Source: Amycolatopsis sp. NBC_01488 (lineage in GTDB: Bacteria > Actinomycetota > Actinomycetes > Mycobacteriales > Pseudonocardiaceae). Taken from it: a stretch of 64,000 nt of DNA. Position 1 is the first letter of the stretch; each line of letters opens with the position of its first letter. The notes beneath the pieces are model-generated. The model had not been told where the DNA came from. It saw only the letters and a program-made list of their open reading frames with translations, and made no database searches. Positions 32,558 to 42,124 of the stretch are shown here, piece after piece. The stretch covers positions 3,104,001 through 3,168,000 of the forward strand of contig NZ_CP109434.1 of NCBI RefSeq assembly GCF_036227105.1, given 5' to 3'. The position numbers and the translations under genes are program-made.

Positions 32558-33385
32558 TCAGACGATGATCGACGTCATCGTCAGCACCTGCGCGCAAACG
32601 TTTTCGTCCCCGGTCGTCCGGACGCGGCCGACGTCGGCGGAGTTCCTCGTGCAGAGCCGCCAGAACGTGTCCAGGTCCGTCGTCACGGTGGCCAGCGGGG
32701 TGCGCGACGGCGGTGCGCCGCGGTCCAGGACCCAGCCGTCACGCTCACGGCGTGCGTGCCACTTGCCGCCGCCCTTGCCGGTCACCGTGTAGCCGACCTG
32801 CTTGCCGACGCGCGCGTCGACGTCGCGCAGGGTGTGCGGCAGCGCGCGGACGAACGTGTCGGCGATCGGCTCGGCGTACTCGGCCTCCAGCGGCGTGTGC
32901 TCCAGCGCTTCGCGGATCTGCACGTGGTGGATCCAGAACTCCGAATAGTCGCGGGCCGCGTCGAGCCAGCGCGGGGCCGGCTCGTCGCCCGCCCAGCTCA
33001 CCGGCTCGCCGAGCGTGTCGAGGTCCAGCTTCGCCCAGTACTCGGTCGTCTGGCCCATGAACTCGTACATCATCGTCAGCAGCACGTCCGTCGAGAGACG
33101 GCGGCACGCGACGACCCATTCCCCGTTGATCCGGTCGACGAAGCGCGGGAAGGACTCACCCGCGCGGGGGGCTTCGGACGTGTGCCCGTCGCGGCTTCGG
33201 GACAGCCGGCCGACCTTGTCGCCCAGCAGGTGGGCGGCGACGTCCTTGACCGACCAGCCCGCGCACATCGTCGGACGCTCCCAGTCTTCGTCGGTCAGCG
33301 CGCCGAGCAGCGTCATCAGCGCCTGTTCCTCTTTCGAGAAGTACGGGAGGACGTCGATCGGCGGGCCCCAGCGCGTCGAACTCAT
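32558..33385 (-). CDS. Maleylpyruvate isomerase-like (DinB/mycothiol-dependent) protein
   Basis: A 275-residue protein of the TIGR03083/MDMPI group. The N-terminal DinB-like bundle has the signature RPTMCAGWSVKDVAAHLLGD and, further on, DYSEFWIHHVQIREALE; metal-binding histidines fit AAHLLGD and HHVQIRE. A C-terminal SCP2-like part (TVTGKGGGKWHAR) follows. Such enzymes use mycothiol in known cases; substrate unknown. ATG 33383-33385 chosen. Confidence 0.83.
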   Translation of the reverse strand: MSSTRWGPPIDVLPYFSKEEQALMTLLGALTDEDWERPTMCAGWSVKDVAAHLLGDKVGRLSRSRDGHTSEAPRAGESFPRFVDRINGEWVVACRRLSTDVLLTMMYEFMGQTTEYWAKLDLDTLGEPVSWAGDEPAPRWLDAARDYSEFWIHHVQIREALEHTPLEAEYAEPIADTFVRALPHTLRDVDARVGKQVGYTVTGKGGGKWHARRERDGWVLDRGAPPSRTPLATVTTDLDTFWRLCTRNSADVGRVRTTGDENVCAQVLTMTSIIV

Positions 33386-33467
33386 GGTGCACATAATGCC
33401 GGTCATCACACCGCTGTTCGGCCTACCCGCAGGTAGCATCAGCGCGGAAGCAGAGGGGAGTCCACCG

Positions 33468-34259
33468 GTGAACGCAGAGCGACCGAACGGCCGGGGCACC
33501 GGCGACGAGGTGGCCGACCTGGCGCGGCGCGCCGGGCAGCTGGCGGGCTGGGCCGCGCGGACCGGGTTCGCGCTCGGCCGCAAGCTCCCCGGCGTCGAGA
33601 CCGCCGAACGCGGCGTGCGGCAGGTCGAGCGCCAGCTGCTGGCCGAGCTGCGCCGCCGCCTCGACGAGGTCGACGACCCGTACCACGCGGCGCTGACCGC
33701 CGCGTCCGCCATGAACCGCCCGGTGGTGCCCGGGAAGGTCGAAGCCAGCGTGACGCTCGTGCCCGCGCGCGACAACCACGCCGAGCCGCTGCGCGCCGCG
33801 ATGGCCGAGCTGCTCAACCACTCCATCGGCTTCGGCCGCGAACGGGCCCGCGAGTACTTCTACGCGATCATCCTGCGCCAGCTGACGCCGGACGAGGCAC
33901 GCATCCTGTCCGCGCTGTCGGACGGCTCGCCGTTCCCCGCGGTCGACGTCGTCGAGCGCACCGGCCTCGGCGGCGCGGGCCGGGTCGCGCTGCGCAACGC
34001 CTCGACCGTCGGCAAGGCGGCCGGGGTGTCGCTGCCCGACCAGGTGCCCGGCTACGTCACGCGGCTGATCGGGCTGGGCCTGGTCGACCTCGACGAAGAG
34101 GTGCCGTCGCTGGAGACGCAGTACGAGATCCTGCTGACCGACGAAACCGTGCGCGACGCGGAGAAGCACGTCAAACGCGCGAAGTACGTCCGGCGGACGA
34201 TCCACATCTCGCGCCTGGGGGCGCAGTTCTGGCAGGCCTGCGACCCGAGTTTCGCCTAG
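33468..34259 (+). CDS. Abi-alpha (DUF4393)-like protein
   Basis: A 263-residue soluble protein. The C-terminal half matches the Abi-alpha/DUF4393 pattern: HAEPLRAAMAELLNHSIGFG, AIILRQLTPDEARILSALSD, VTRLIGLGLVDLDEEVPSLE, and RRTIHISRLGAQFWQAC. Some family members were linked to abortive infection, but most chromosomal copies are uncharacterised. GTG 33468 has GGGGAG upstream. Followed four bases later by the DUF445 gene; no other defence gene is nearby. Confidence 0.8.
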   Translation: MNAERPNGRGTGDEVADLARRAGQLAGWAARTGFALGRKLPGVETAERGVRQVERQLLAELRRRLDEVDDPYHAALTAASAMNRPVVPGKVEASVTLVPARDNHAEPLRAAMAELLNHSIGFGRERAREYFYAIILRQLTPDEARILSALSDGSPFPAVDVVERTGLGGAGRVALRNASTVGKAAGVSLPDQVPGYVTRLIGLGLVDLDEEVPSLETQYEILLTDETVRDAEKHVKRAKYVRRTIHISRLGAQFWQACDPSFA

Positions 34260-34263
34260 CCGG

Positions 34264-35508
34264 ATGGGGGCCTTCCTCAGCGGCATCGTCGCCGACTTCG
34301 CGCAGCACTGGCCCCTTTACGTCTCGATCCCGATCGTCGCCGCGCTGATCGGCTACGGGACCAAGCTCGTCGCGATCCGGATGATGTTCCAGCCGGTGGA
34401 GTTCCTCGGCGTCAAGCCGTTCTTCGGCTGGCAGGGCATCGTGCCCAAGCGCGCGGCCCGGATGGCGAGCATCGCCTGCGACACGATGACCGAGCAGCTG
34501 ATCGAGCCGGCCGAGGTCGTCGCCAGGCTCGACGCTTCCCGGATCGCCCAGGAAATCGAGAAACCGCTGCTCGCGGGCGTCGAGGACATCGTCCGCGAGG
34601 TGGCCGGGCACTACCAGCCGGGCCTGTGGGAGTCGCTGCCGGTGCGGGTGCAGCAGCTGGTCATCGAGCGCGTCCAGCACGAGTCGCCGCGGATGGTCGC
34701 GGCCGTGCTCGACCTGATCAAGTCCGATGTGGACAGTGTGTTCGACCTCAAGGGCATGGTGGTCACCAGCCTGGTCAAGGACAAGCGGCTGCTGAACCGC
34801 ATCTTCCAGGAGGCGGGTGCCAAGGAGTTCAAGTTCATCGCGCGGTCGGGTCTCGTGTTCGGCGGGGCGATCGGCGTGATCCAGATGGTGGCCTGGATCC
34901 TGTTCAAGTTCCCGCTCATCATGCCGCTGTTCGGTCTGTTCACGGGCTGGTTCACCGACTGGCTGGCGCTGCGGATGATCTTCTACCCGATCGAGCCGCG
35001 ACGTTATTTCGGCGTGCAGTGGCAGGGTCTGTTCCTCAAGCGCCGCGCGGAGGTCGCGGAGGCGTACGGGTCGTTGATCGCCAAGGAGATCATCACCCCG
35101 CACAACGTCATCGAGGCGATCCTGCACGGACCGCTGTCCGACCGCGTGCTGGCGCTGATCCAGCGTCAGCTCGACCTCGAGCTGGGCCGCCGGGTCAGCG
35201 TCGCGAAGCCGTTGCTGGTGTTCGCGGTGGGCAGCCGGAAGTACCAGGACATGAAGCTGGCGATCGCCGAGCAGATCATGAACCGCCTCCCGGAGACGAT
35301 GCGCTACATCGAGGACTACGCGACCGACGCGATGGACATCCGCAACGTGCTGGTGTCCAAGATGAAGCAGCTGTCCCCGCACGAGTTCGAGCGCCTGCTG
35401 CGCCCGGCTTTCGAGCAGGACGAATGGATCCTGATCGCGACGGGCGCGGTGCTGGGCTTCGCGGTCGGTGAAGGACAGGTCCTGTTGCTGGAGCACCTGG
35501 CTGCCTGA
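34264..35508 (+). CDS. DUF445 family membrane protein
   Basis: A 414-residue DUF445 protein. An N-terminal membrane helix YVSIPIVAALIGYGTKLVAI is followed by the conserved RMMFQPVEFLG; the second half repeats it as GLFTGWFTDWLALRMIFYPI. A last helix is WILIATGAVLGFAVGEGQVL. It probably sits in the membrane with a large helical soluble part; function unknown. It contains one 13-mer copy (34722-34734). Likely cotranscribed with the Abi-alpha gene. Confidence 0.88.
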   Translation: MGAFLSGIVADFAQHWPLYVSIPIVAALIGYGTKLVAIRMMFQPVEFLGVKPFFGWQGIVPKRAARMASIACDTMTEQLIEPAEVVARLDASRIAQEIEKPLLAGVEDIVREVAGHYQPGLWESLPVRVQQLVIERVQHESPRMVAAVLDLIKSDVDSVFDLKGMVVTSLVKDKRLLNRIFQEAGAKEFKFIARSGLVFGGAIGVIQMVAWILFKFPLIMPLFGLFTGWFTDWLALRMIFYPIEPRRYFGVQWQGLFLKRRAEVAEAYGSLIAKEIITPHNVIEAILHGPLSDRVLALIQRQLDLELGRRVSVAKPLLVFAVGSRKYQDMKLAIAEQIMNRLPETMRYIEDYATDAMDIRNVLVSKMKQLSPHEFERLLRPAFEQDEWILIATGAVLGFAVGEGQVLLLEHLAA

Positions 35509-35617
35509 GTCCGGGCGGGCGAGCAAGTCCACCCGAAAGGCCGTACGCCCGTACGTATCCAGCCGCTCGCCGCGCGCCTCTACTGTGCGTCAGGGATGAC
35601 GACGGGCGGGGGAGCCC

Positions 35618-38600
35618 ATGGCCGACACGACAGCACCCGGGACCGCCGACGCACTGCCCCGGCAGGAGATCCGGCTCGCGATGACCATGGTCGGCGGCGC
35701 CAGCCTCGCCGTCTGGATGGGCGGCATCGCGACCGAGACGTCGCAGCTGCTGCGTGAGTCACGGGGCAGCGCACCCGCCGGCAGCTACCGCGCGCTGACC
35801 GAGCTGCTCCGGGCGGACGTCTCCGTCGACGTCCTGACGGGGACGAGCGCCGGGGGCATCAACGCCGCCTGCCTCGGGCTCGCGGAGGCGTTCGACTCCA
35901 CCCCGGAAGTCCTGCGCGACACCTGGATCTCCACCGGCTCGCTGGACAACCTGACCCGCGACCCCGCCGAGCCCGAGCCGCGGTCGCTGCTCGACGGCGA
36001 CCGCGTCCTGCTCGGCGGGATCCGGGACGCGCTCGCGCGGATCGTGCGGGCCGGGCGGCTGCCGGCGGCGGACGCGCCCGACCTCACCGTGCTGCTCACC
36101 GGGACCATGATCGACGGCGAGAGCACGCGCTACGAGGACGCGCTGGGCAACCTGGTCCGGGACACCGAGCACCGCATGCTCTTCCGGTTCCACGGTGACC
36201 AGTGGCGGTCGGCGAAGGTGATCGGGCCGCTCGCCCTCGCGGCCCGGTCCACCGCGTCCTACCCCGGCGCGTTCGAGCTGTCGCGGGTGCCGATCGGCGC
36301 CGGGCAGGCGGACGACGAGCACCCCGACATGAGCGCGTACACCGCGATCGGCCGCACCCACTGGGTGACCGACGGCGGGGTGCTGCTCAACAAGCCGCTT
36401 CGCCCGGCCCTGCAGGAGATCTTCGCCCGGCCCGCCGCGTCCGACGTCCGGCGGCTGCTGTTGTACGTCGTGCCGACCGGGGAACGGGAGGCCGCCGCGG
36501 AACCCTGTGACGCGCAGGCGGTTCCCCTGCTGACCAACACGATGGGCAAGGTCGTCGCCGCGGTGATGAGCCAGACCATCAGCTCCGAGCTCGACGAGCT
36601 TTCCCGGCACAACGCGGGTGTCGTGCGGGCGCGGGACACCCGGGTCATCCTGGCCGGGCTGGGACTGCGGGGCGGCGCGGAGTCGTTGATCGACCCGCGG
36701 CTGTCGCGGGCCTACCTCGAGCGGCGGACGGCGGCGGACGCGGCCGAGCTGGTCGAGCTGGCCGCCCGCCGGTACGCGCAGTCCCGTGTGGACAGTCCGG
36801 AGCTGCAGTGGTTCACGGGCAGGTCGTCCTCCTTGCACGAGACGGCGGCGAAGGGGCTGATGGGCGAGATCCCGGCCGATCCGCCGGCGACCCGGATGTC
36901 CTTGGACGCGCTCGTGCCGTACCGCACCTCGGCCCTCGCCGACGCCGTCGCGACGGGGCTGCAGCTGATCAACGCGGGTTTCGGCCTCGGCCCGGACGCG
37001 GCCGACGCGGCGACGCTCAACCAGGCCAGGGCCGGGCTGCACGAAGCGCGGGCGGCGGCCGCCCGCGGCCAGAAGCTGGACCAGTGGGTCTTCGCGCAGG
37101 CGGCACCCGAACCGGACACGACCCTCGACGAGTGGGTCACCAAGCTCGCCCGGGACTGGGCGGCACTCGGCCGGACGAAGGGCCTCACCGGCGCCTGGTC
37201 CGCCGTCGTCGCGGCGCTGCGCACCACGGCATCCGCCCTGCGACGCCGGGCCGAGGCGCGTGCGAAGGACAGCGACGTCGTGGCGACGCTGCTGGACTGG
37301 CTCGCCCTCGAAGGCGAAACCGACGGCGAGGTCGTGCAGGCGCGGTTGCTCGCGTTGCACGTCGCCGGCCGCGGGCTGCTGGCGGAGGCGCCCTCCGTCG
37401 ACCAGCGAGCCGACCTCGTGCAGGTCAGCGCCGACTCGCGGACGTTGCTCGACATGGACCGGCGGCGCTCGTGGGACAAGCTGACCGGGATGCAGGCCGG
37501 CTACTTCGGCGCGTTCTACAAGGCTTCCTGGCGCGCGAACGACTGGATGTGGGGCCGGATCGACGGCGCGGGCTGGCTCACGCAGGTGCTCCTCGACCCG
37601 GTCCGGCTGCGGAACCTCGCCGACCTCGCCGGGCGGGACCCGTTCCGGGCGCAGGTGAAGGCCACTTTCGAGCGGATCGGCTGGTGCCCGCCGCGCGCGG
37701 AGGACAACCTCGGCGACGAGGACATCAAGGTGCTCACCAGCCGCCTCGACGACGAGCTGGCGTTCCTCGGGCTCGACTCGCGGCTGGAGCCGGTCGACGA
37801 GGAGCCGGTCGTGGTGCCGCCCAGCATGCCGGTGACCGCGCTCGTCCTGGCGAGGGCGCGGCAGCTGGAGATCGCCCGCGCCGAGCTGCCGGTCGTGTGC
37901 CGCCACGCGGACGACGACGTCGTCAAGGAGAAGGCGAGCGGCAAGAAGTCGAAGGTCTTCCGCGGACTGGCCAAGCCGGACCCGCGCGGCGGTGCTCCGG
38001 TGCTCCCGCTGGACGGCGACGACGAGACGCAGCAGGTCTTCCAGGCGTGCGGGGTCTCCGGCGAACGGATTTCGGACGAGCAGGGCACGCCGCTGCTGGT
38101 CAAGACCATGATCAAGCTGGCCGCGGCCGGCGTCAACGCGGCGGCCGCGACCGTGCCGCCGTCGACGCCGAGGGCGGCGAAGTCGGTGGTCACCGCCGTC
38201 CGGGCGACCGCCCGCAGCACCTGGCGGATCACCAAGGGCTCGATGGTGCTCAAGACACCGGGAACCGTCGTCGCCGCGGCGCTGGCCCTGATCGCCGGCC
38301 TGCTGATGGGTGGCAACGGCAGCGCGGTGGTGGGGCTCATCGGCCTGCCCGTGCTGGCCGGCGGGGTCGTGTTCGTCGTCATCAACGTGCTGCTGATGGC
38401 GAAGAAGTCACCGCTGGCCTGGCTCTACGTGCTCGGCCTGCTCGCGGTGCTCGGCCTGGTGCTCGCCCCGTTCCTGCCGGTGCTCGCGCGGCCCTTCTTC
38501 GGCTGGCTGGGCTCCGTGGTCGCCGGCTGGGGCCGCGGCGACGCGCCGGTCTGGTGGGTCGTCTTCGTGGTCGTCCTGCTGCTGCCGTGGGTGGTGCCGC

Positions 38601-38782
38601 CGCTGGGGGCGCTGTGGCGGCGGGTCCGCCGTGGTGAGCGACGGGCGGAGCTGTCGAGCGGGGAACCGGCCAGGGCGGTGCCGAAAGCCGAGCCGGTCGT
38701 CCTGGCGACCCCGGCCACCGTGGCCGTCCCGGACGCACCGGCGCCGGACCCCGCGGTACCGGACCCGGCCGCCGCGCCGTGA
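35618..38782 (+). CDS. Large patatin-like phospholipase with C-terminal membrane segments
   Basis: A 1054-residue protein of the DUF3376/TIGR03607 patatin group. The catalytic dyad is Ser77 in LTGTSAGGINAACLG and Asp252 in WVTDGGVLLNKP; the oxyanion loop is MVGGASLAVWMGG. A long helical middle (370-840) has no named domain. Around residues 885-1000 there are several hydrophobic helices (for example VVAAALALIAGLLMGG, LAWLYVLGLLAVLGLVLAPF), then an acidic/proline-rich tail. It should be a membrane-anchored lipid acyl hydrolase. ATG 35618. Confidence 0.88.
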   Translation: MADTTAPGTADALPRQEIRLAMTMVGGASLAVWMGGIATETSQLLRESRGSAPAGSYRALTELLRADVSVDVLTGTSAGGINAACLGLAEAFDSTPEVLRDTWISTGSLDNLTRDPAEPEPRSLLDGDRVLLGGIRDALARIVRAGRLPAADAPDLTVLLTGTMIDGESTRYEDALGNLVRDTEHRMLFRFHGDQWRSAKVIGPLALAARSTASYPGAFELSRVPIGAGQADDEHPDMSAYTAIGRTHWVTDGGVLLNKPLRPALQEIFARPAASDVRRLLLYVVPTGEREAAAEPCDAQAVPLLTNTMGKVVAAVMSQTISSELDELSRHNAGVVRARDTRVILAGLGLRGGAESLIDPRLSRAYLERRTAADAAELVELAARRYAQSRVDSPELQWFTGRSSSLHETAAKGLMGEIPADPPATRMSLDALVPYRTSALADAVATGLQLINAGFGLGPDAADAATLNQARAGLHEARAAAARGQKLDQWVFAQAAPEPDTTLDEWVTKLARDWAALGRTKGLTGAWSAVVAALRTTASALRRRAEARAKDSDVVATLLDWLALEGETDGEVVQARLLALHVAGRGLLAEAPSVDQRADLVQVSADSRTLLDMDRRRSWDKLTGMQAGYFGAFYKASWRANDWMWGRIDGAGWLTQVLLDPVRLRNLADLAGRDPFRAQVKATFERIGWCPPRAEDNLGDEDIKVLTSRLDDELAFLGLDSRLEPVDEEPVVVPPSMPVTALVLARARQLEIARAELPVVCRHADDDVVKEKASGKKSKVFRGLAKPDPRGGAPVLPLDGDDETQQVFQACGVSGERISDEQGTPLLVKTMIKLAAAGVNAAAATVPPSTPRAAKSVVTAVRATARSTWRITKGSMVLKTPGTVVAAALALIAGLLMGGNGSAVVGLIGLPVLAGGVVFVVINVLLMAKKSPLAWLYVLGLLAVLGLVLAPFLPVLARPFFGWLGSVVAGWGRGDAPVWWVVFVVVLLLPWVVPPLGALWRRVRRGERRAELSSGEPARAVPKAEPVVLATPATVAVPDAPAPDPAVPDPAAAP

Positions 38783-38897
38783 GCCGGGTTTCCGGCCCGT
38801 CGCCTTGCGATCACGGGCCCGAAGGTTCATCGTGCCGGTAGGTGGCGAGCCACGGGCGCGCGACCCAGGCGCGCGTATGCCCAAGGCCCGGCCACCT

Positions 38898-38909
38898 CAA
38901 ACATGTTTG
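38898..38909. promoter_or_regulatory. 12-bp palindrome upstream of ectA
   Basis: CAAACATGTTTG is perfectly self-complementary and A/T-rich compared with its surroundings, 100 bp before the ectA start. It is a candidate operator for osmotic control. A possible -10 TTACGT lies at 38995-39000, which would make the ectA transcript leaderless or nearly so. Confidence 0.5.
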
Positions 38910-39009
38910 TGGGACTGCTCACCGGGTACTCCGCGTCGCCGCAGGTCATTGCGGGGGTCGTGAGCTGCATCGCTGGCACGCGGAAAATTCTCTGTTACGT
39001 TTCCTGAGT

Positions 39010-39519
39010 ATGTCCGTAACGCACTTGATCGAATCCCCGACCAAGGCGGACGGCGCGGAGCTGTGGAGAATCGCGCGCGATTCCGCCAAGCTCGATCTCA
39101 ACTCGCCGTACGCATACATGCTGTGGTGCCGCGATTTCGCCGAGTCCTCGGTCGTCGCGCGTGAAGACGGCAAGGCGGTCGGGTTCGTCATCGCCTACCG
39201 CAGGCCGGACGAGCCGGAGGCGGCGCTCGTCTGGCAGGTCGCGGTCGACGCGTCCCAGCGCGGGAAGGGCCTGGCCGGAGCGCTGCTCGACGAGCTGTAC
39301 ACGCGCCTGGTCGACCAGGGGGTGCGTTACCTCGAGACCACCATCACCCCGGACAACGAGGCGTCCATCCGGCTGTTCACGTCGTTCGCGAAGCGCTGGA
39401 ACGCCGCGATGGAAACCCGTGTGCTGTTCGATGGCGAGGAATTCCCCGAAGCCGGGCACCTCCCCGAAGAGCTTTACCGCATCGGTCCGCTCACAGCACG
39501 CAAAGACCCGGGCGAGTAG
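39010..39519 (+). CDS. ectA: L-2,4-diaminobutyrate acetyltransferase EctA
   Basis: A 169-residue GNAT enzyme. It acetylates 2,4-diaminobutyrate at N-gamma, the second step of ectoine synthesis. SPYAYMLWCRDFAESSVVA is an EctA signature; the acetyl-CoA loop is VDASQRGKGLAGALLDELY, and ITPDNEASIRLFTSFAK follows. ATG 39010 (MSVTHLIESP) chosen over upstream in-frame starts by family length. First gene of ectABCD. Confidence 0.95.
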   Translation: MSVTHLIESPTKADGAELWRIARDSAKLDLNSPYAYMLWCRDFAESSVVAREDGKAVGFVIAYRRPDEPEAALVWQVAVDASQRGKGLAGALLDELYTRLVDQGVRYLETTITPDNEASIRLFTSFAKRWNAAMETRVLFDGEEFPEAGHLPEELYRIGPLTARKDPGE

Positions 39520-39534
39520 GAGAAAAGAAACGTC

Positions 39535-40788
39535 ATGAGCATCTTCGAAGAGCTCGAATCCGAGGTCCGCAGCTACAGCCGTGGGTGGCCGGTCGTGTTC
39601 GACCGCGCCCAGGGCAGCTGGCTGTACGACGAGAGCGGAAAGCCCTATCTGGACTTCTTCGCCGGCGCCGGCGCGCTGAACTACGGGCACAACAACCCGA
39701 AGCTCAAGCAGGCGCTGATCGACTACATCCAGCGCGACGGCGTCACCCACGCGCTCGACATGTTCACCGTGGCCAAGCGCGACTTCCTGCAGACCTTCCG
39801 CGACAAGATCCTCGACCCGCGCGGGTACGGCTACAAGGTCGTCTTCCCCGGGCCGGGCGGCGCGAACGCCGTCGAAGCCGCGCTGAAGCTGGCGCGCAAG
39901 GTGACCGGCAAGGAGTCGGTCATCAACTTCACCAACGCCTTCCACGGCATGACGCTGGGTGCGCTGTCGGTCACCGGCAACTCGATGAAGCGCGGTGGCG
40001 CCGGCGTCCCGCTGGTGCACGCCACCCCGATGCCGTACGACAAGTACTTCGACGGCGCGATGCCGGACTTCCTGTACTTCGAGAAGCTGCTCGAAGACTC
40101 CGGCAGCGGGCTCAACGAGCCGGCCGCGGTGATCGTCGAGGGCGTGCAGGGCGAAGGCGGCATCAACGCGGCGCGCCTGGAGTGGCTGAAGGGTCTCGAC
40201 GACCTCTGCAAGCGCCACCACATCCTGCTCATCCTCGACGACGTCCAGATGGGCTGCGGCCGCACCGGGCCGTTCTTCAGCTTCGAGGACGCCGGGATCC
40301 ACCCGGACATCGTCTGCCTGTCGAAGTCCATCGGCGGCTACGGCATCCCGATGGCGCTCACGCTGATCAAGCCGGAGCTCGACGTCTGGGAGCCGGGCGA
40401 GCACAACGGCACCTTCCGCGGCATCAGCCCGGCATTCGTCACCGCCAAGGAAGCCATCGACGTCTACTGGAGCGACGACGAGCTCGAGAAGTCGACCAAG
40501 GCGAAGGGCGAGCGCATCGCCGCCGCGTTCTCCGGCATCGTCGAGGCCTACCCCGACGCGAAGCTGCTCGCCAAGGGCCGCGGCCTCGCGCGCGGCATCG
40601 AGTTCCAGGACGGCGACCTGGCCGGCCGCGTGTGCGCGGAAGCGTTTGCCCGCGGCCTGCTGATGGAAACCTCGGGTCCCGACGGCGAAGTCATGAAGCT
40701 CCTGCCGCCGCTCACCCTGACCGACGACGAGCTGACGCAGGGCCTGTCGATCATCGACGAGTCCATCAAGGCCGTCCTGAAGAAGTAA
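39535..40788 (+). CDS. ectB: Diaminobutyrate-2-oxoglutarate transaminase EctB
   Basis: A 417-residue class III aminotransferase. It makes diaminobutyrate from aspartate semialdehyde. PLP-binding lysine in [15 protein letters not shown]; other motifs are [34 protein letters not shown] and [24 protein letters not shown] precedes the ATG, 15 bp after ectA. Confidence 0.96.
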   Translation: MSIFEELESEVRSYSRGWPVVFDRAQGSWLYDESGKPYLDFFAGAGALNYGHNNPKLKQALIDYIQRDGVTHALDMFTVAKRDFLQTFRDKILDPRGYGYKVVFPGPGGANAVEAALKLARKVTGKESVINFTNAFHGMTLGALSVTGNSMKRGGAGVPLVHATPMPYDKYFDGAMPDFLYFEKLLEDSGSGLNEPAAVIVEGVQGEGGINAARLEWLKGLDDLCKRHHILLILDDVQMGCGRTGPFFSFEDAGIHPDIVCLSKSIGGYGIPMALTLIKPELDVWEPGEHNGTFRGISPAFVTAKEAIDVYWSDDELEKSTKAKGERIAAAFSGIVEAYPDAKLLAKGRGLARGIEFQDGDLAGRVCAEAFARGLLMETSGPDGEVMKLLPPLTLTDDELTQGLSIIDESIKAVLKK

Positions 40789-40800
40789 AGGAGTACGAAC

Positions 40801-41190
40801 GTGCTCGTCCGCACGCTCGACGAGATCACCGACACCGACGCCGACATCAAGACGGAGAACTGGCGCAGCAAGCGGATCATCCTCGCGAAGGAAGGCGTCG
40901 GCTTCTCGGTGCACGAGACCACGCTGTACGCGGGGACGGTCAACGACTTCTGGTACGCCAACCACATCGAGGCGGTGTTCATCACCTCCGGCGAGGGCGA
41001 GATCGAAGACCTCGCCACCGGGAAGGTGTACGAGCTCAAGCCGGGGACGCTGTACCTGCTCAACGACCACGACAAGCACCAGGTCCGCCCGAAGACCGAG
41101 ATCAAGTGCGTGTGCGTGTTCAACCCCCCGGTGACCGGCCGCGAAGTGCACGACGAAAACGGCGTGTATCCGCTGATCACCGAGGAATAA
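40801..41190 (+). CDS. ectC: L-ectoine synthase EctC
   Basis: A 129-residue cupin that closes N-gamma-acetyl-diaminobutyrate to ectoine. [54 protein letters not shown] and [20 protein letters not shown] are all EctC hallmarks. GTG start behind AAAGGAG. Confidence 0.96.
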   Translation: MLVRTLDEITDTDADIKTENWRSKRIILAKEGVGFSVHETTLYAGTVNDFWYANHIEAVFITSGEGEIEDLATGKVYELKPGTLYLLNDHDKHQVRPKTEIKCVCVFNPPVTGREVHDENGVYPLITEE

Positions 41191-41221
41191 GCACCGGAAA
41201 GGAAAACAGGAGGCGAAGCCC

Positions 41222-42124
41222 GTGACGCTGATGGACACCCGGGTCGACGACACCTACCCGACCCGGATCACCGGTACGCCGGCCCACCTGCCGCGCGTGC
41301 ACCCCACGGTGTGGGATACCGAAGCCGACGGTCCGATCGATGCCGCCACCCTGGCGAACCACGAGACCAAGGGCTACACCGTGGTCGAGGACCTGCTGTC
41401 CGTCGGCGAGGTCCAGACGTACTGGCAGGAGCTGGTGCGGCTGTCCTCCGACGAGGAGCTGACCCGGGACGAGCGTGTGATCACCGAGGCGAAGACCGGT
41501 GAAGTCCGGTCGATCTTCGACGTCCACGAGATCTCGGACCTGATCGCCGAGCTGGTGCGCGATCCGCGCGTGCTGGACCGGGCCCGGCAGCTGCTCGGCT
41601 CCGAGGTGTACATCCACCAGAGCCGCGTCAACTACATGCCGGGGTTCAAGGGCACCGGGTTCTACTGGCACTCGGACTTCGAAACCTGGCACGCGGAGGA
41701 CGGCATGCCGGCCCCGCGCGCGGTCAGCTGCTCCATCGCGCTGACGGACAACTACCCGTTCAACGGCGGCCTGATGATCATGCCGGGCTCGCACCGGACG
41801 TTCGTCCAGTGCGCCGGCGAGACGCCGGACGACAACTACAAGTCGTCGCTCAAGGACCAGCGGGTGGGCGTGCCGAGCGAGGACGACATCACGAAGATGG
41901 CGGCCGAGCACGGCATCGACCAGTTCACCGGCCAGGCCGGCTCGGCCCTGTGGTTCGACTCGAACATCATGCACGGCTCCGGCAACAACATCACCCCGTA
42001 CCCGCGCTCGAACATCTTCCTGGTGTTCAACAGCGTGGACAACGCTTTGCAGGAGCCGTTCGCGGCGAGCGCCCCGCGGCCCGCGTTCATCGCCGGCCGC
42101 GATTCGACGCCGATCTCGCGGTAG
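41222..42124 (+). CDS. ectD: Ectoine 5-hydroxylase EctD
   Basis: A 300-residue Fe(II)/2-oxoglutarate dioxygenase that makes 5-hydroxyectoine. The EctD signature is FYWHSDFETWHAEDGMP with the His and Asp iron ligands; the distal His is in NIMHGSGNNI, and PYPRSNIFLVFNS follows. GTG 41222 behind CAGGAGG. Presence of ectD suggests use under heat or drying as well as salt. Confidence 0.95.
   Translation: MTLMDTRVDDTYPTRITGTPAHLPRVHPTVWDTEADGPIDAATLANHETKGYTVVEDLLSVGEVQTYWQELVRLSSDEELTRDERVITEAKTGEVRSIFDVHEISDLIAELVRDPRVLDRARQLLGSEVYIHQSRVNYMPGFKGTGFYWHSDFETWHAEDGMPAPRAVSCSIALTDNYPFNGGLMIMPGSHRTFVQCAGETPDDNYKSSLKDQRVGVPSEDDITKMAAEHGIDQFTGQAGSALWFDSNIMHGSGNNITPYPRSNIFLVFNSVDNALQEPFAASAPRPAFIAGRDSTPISR

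Noticed and set aside
33468..38782. Defence island (Abi-alpha plus large patatin)
   Set aside because: No nuclease, methylase, cyclase, integrase or other defence gene nearby; codon use is uniform; the genes look chromosomal.
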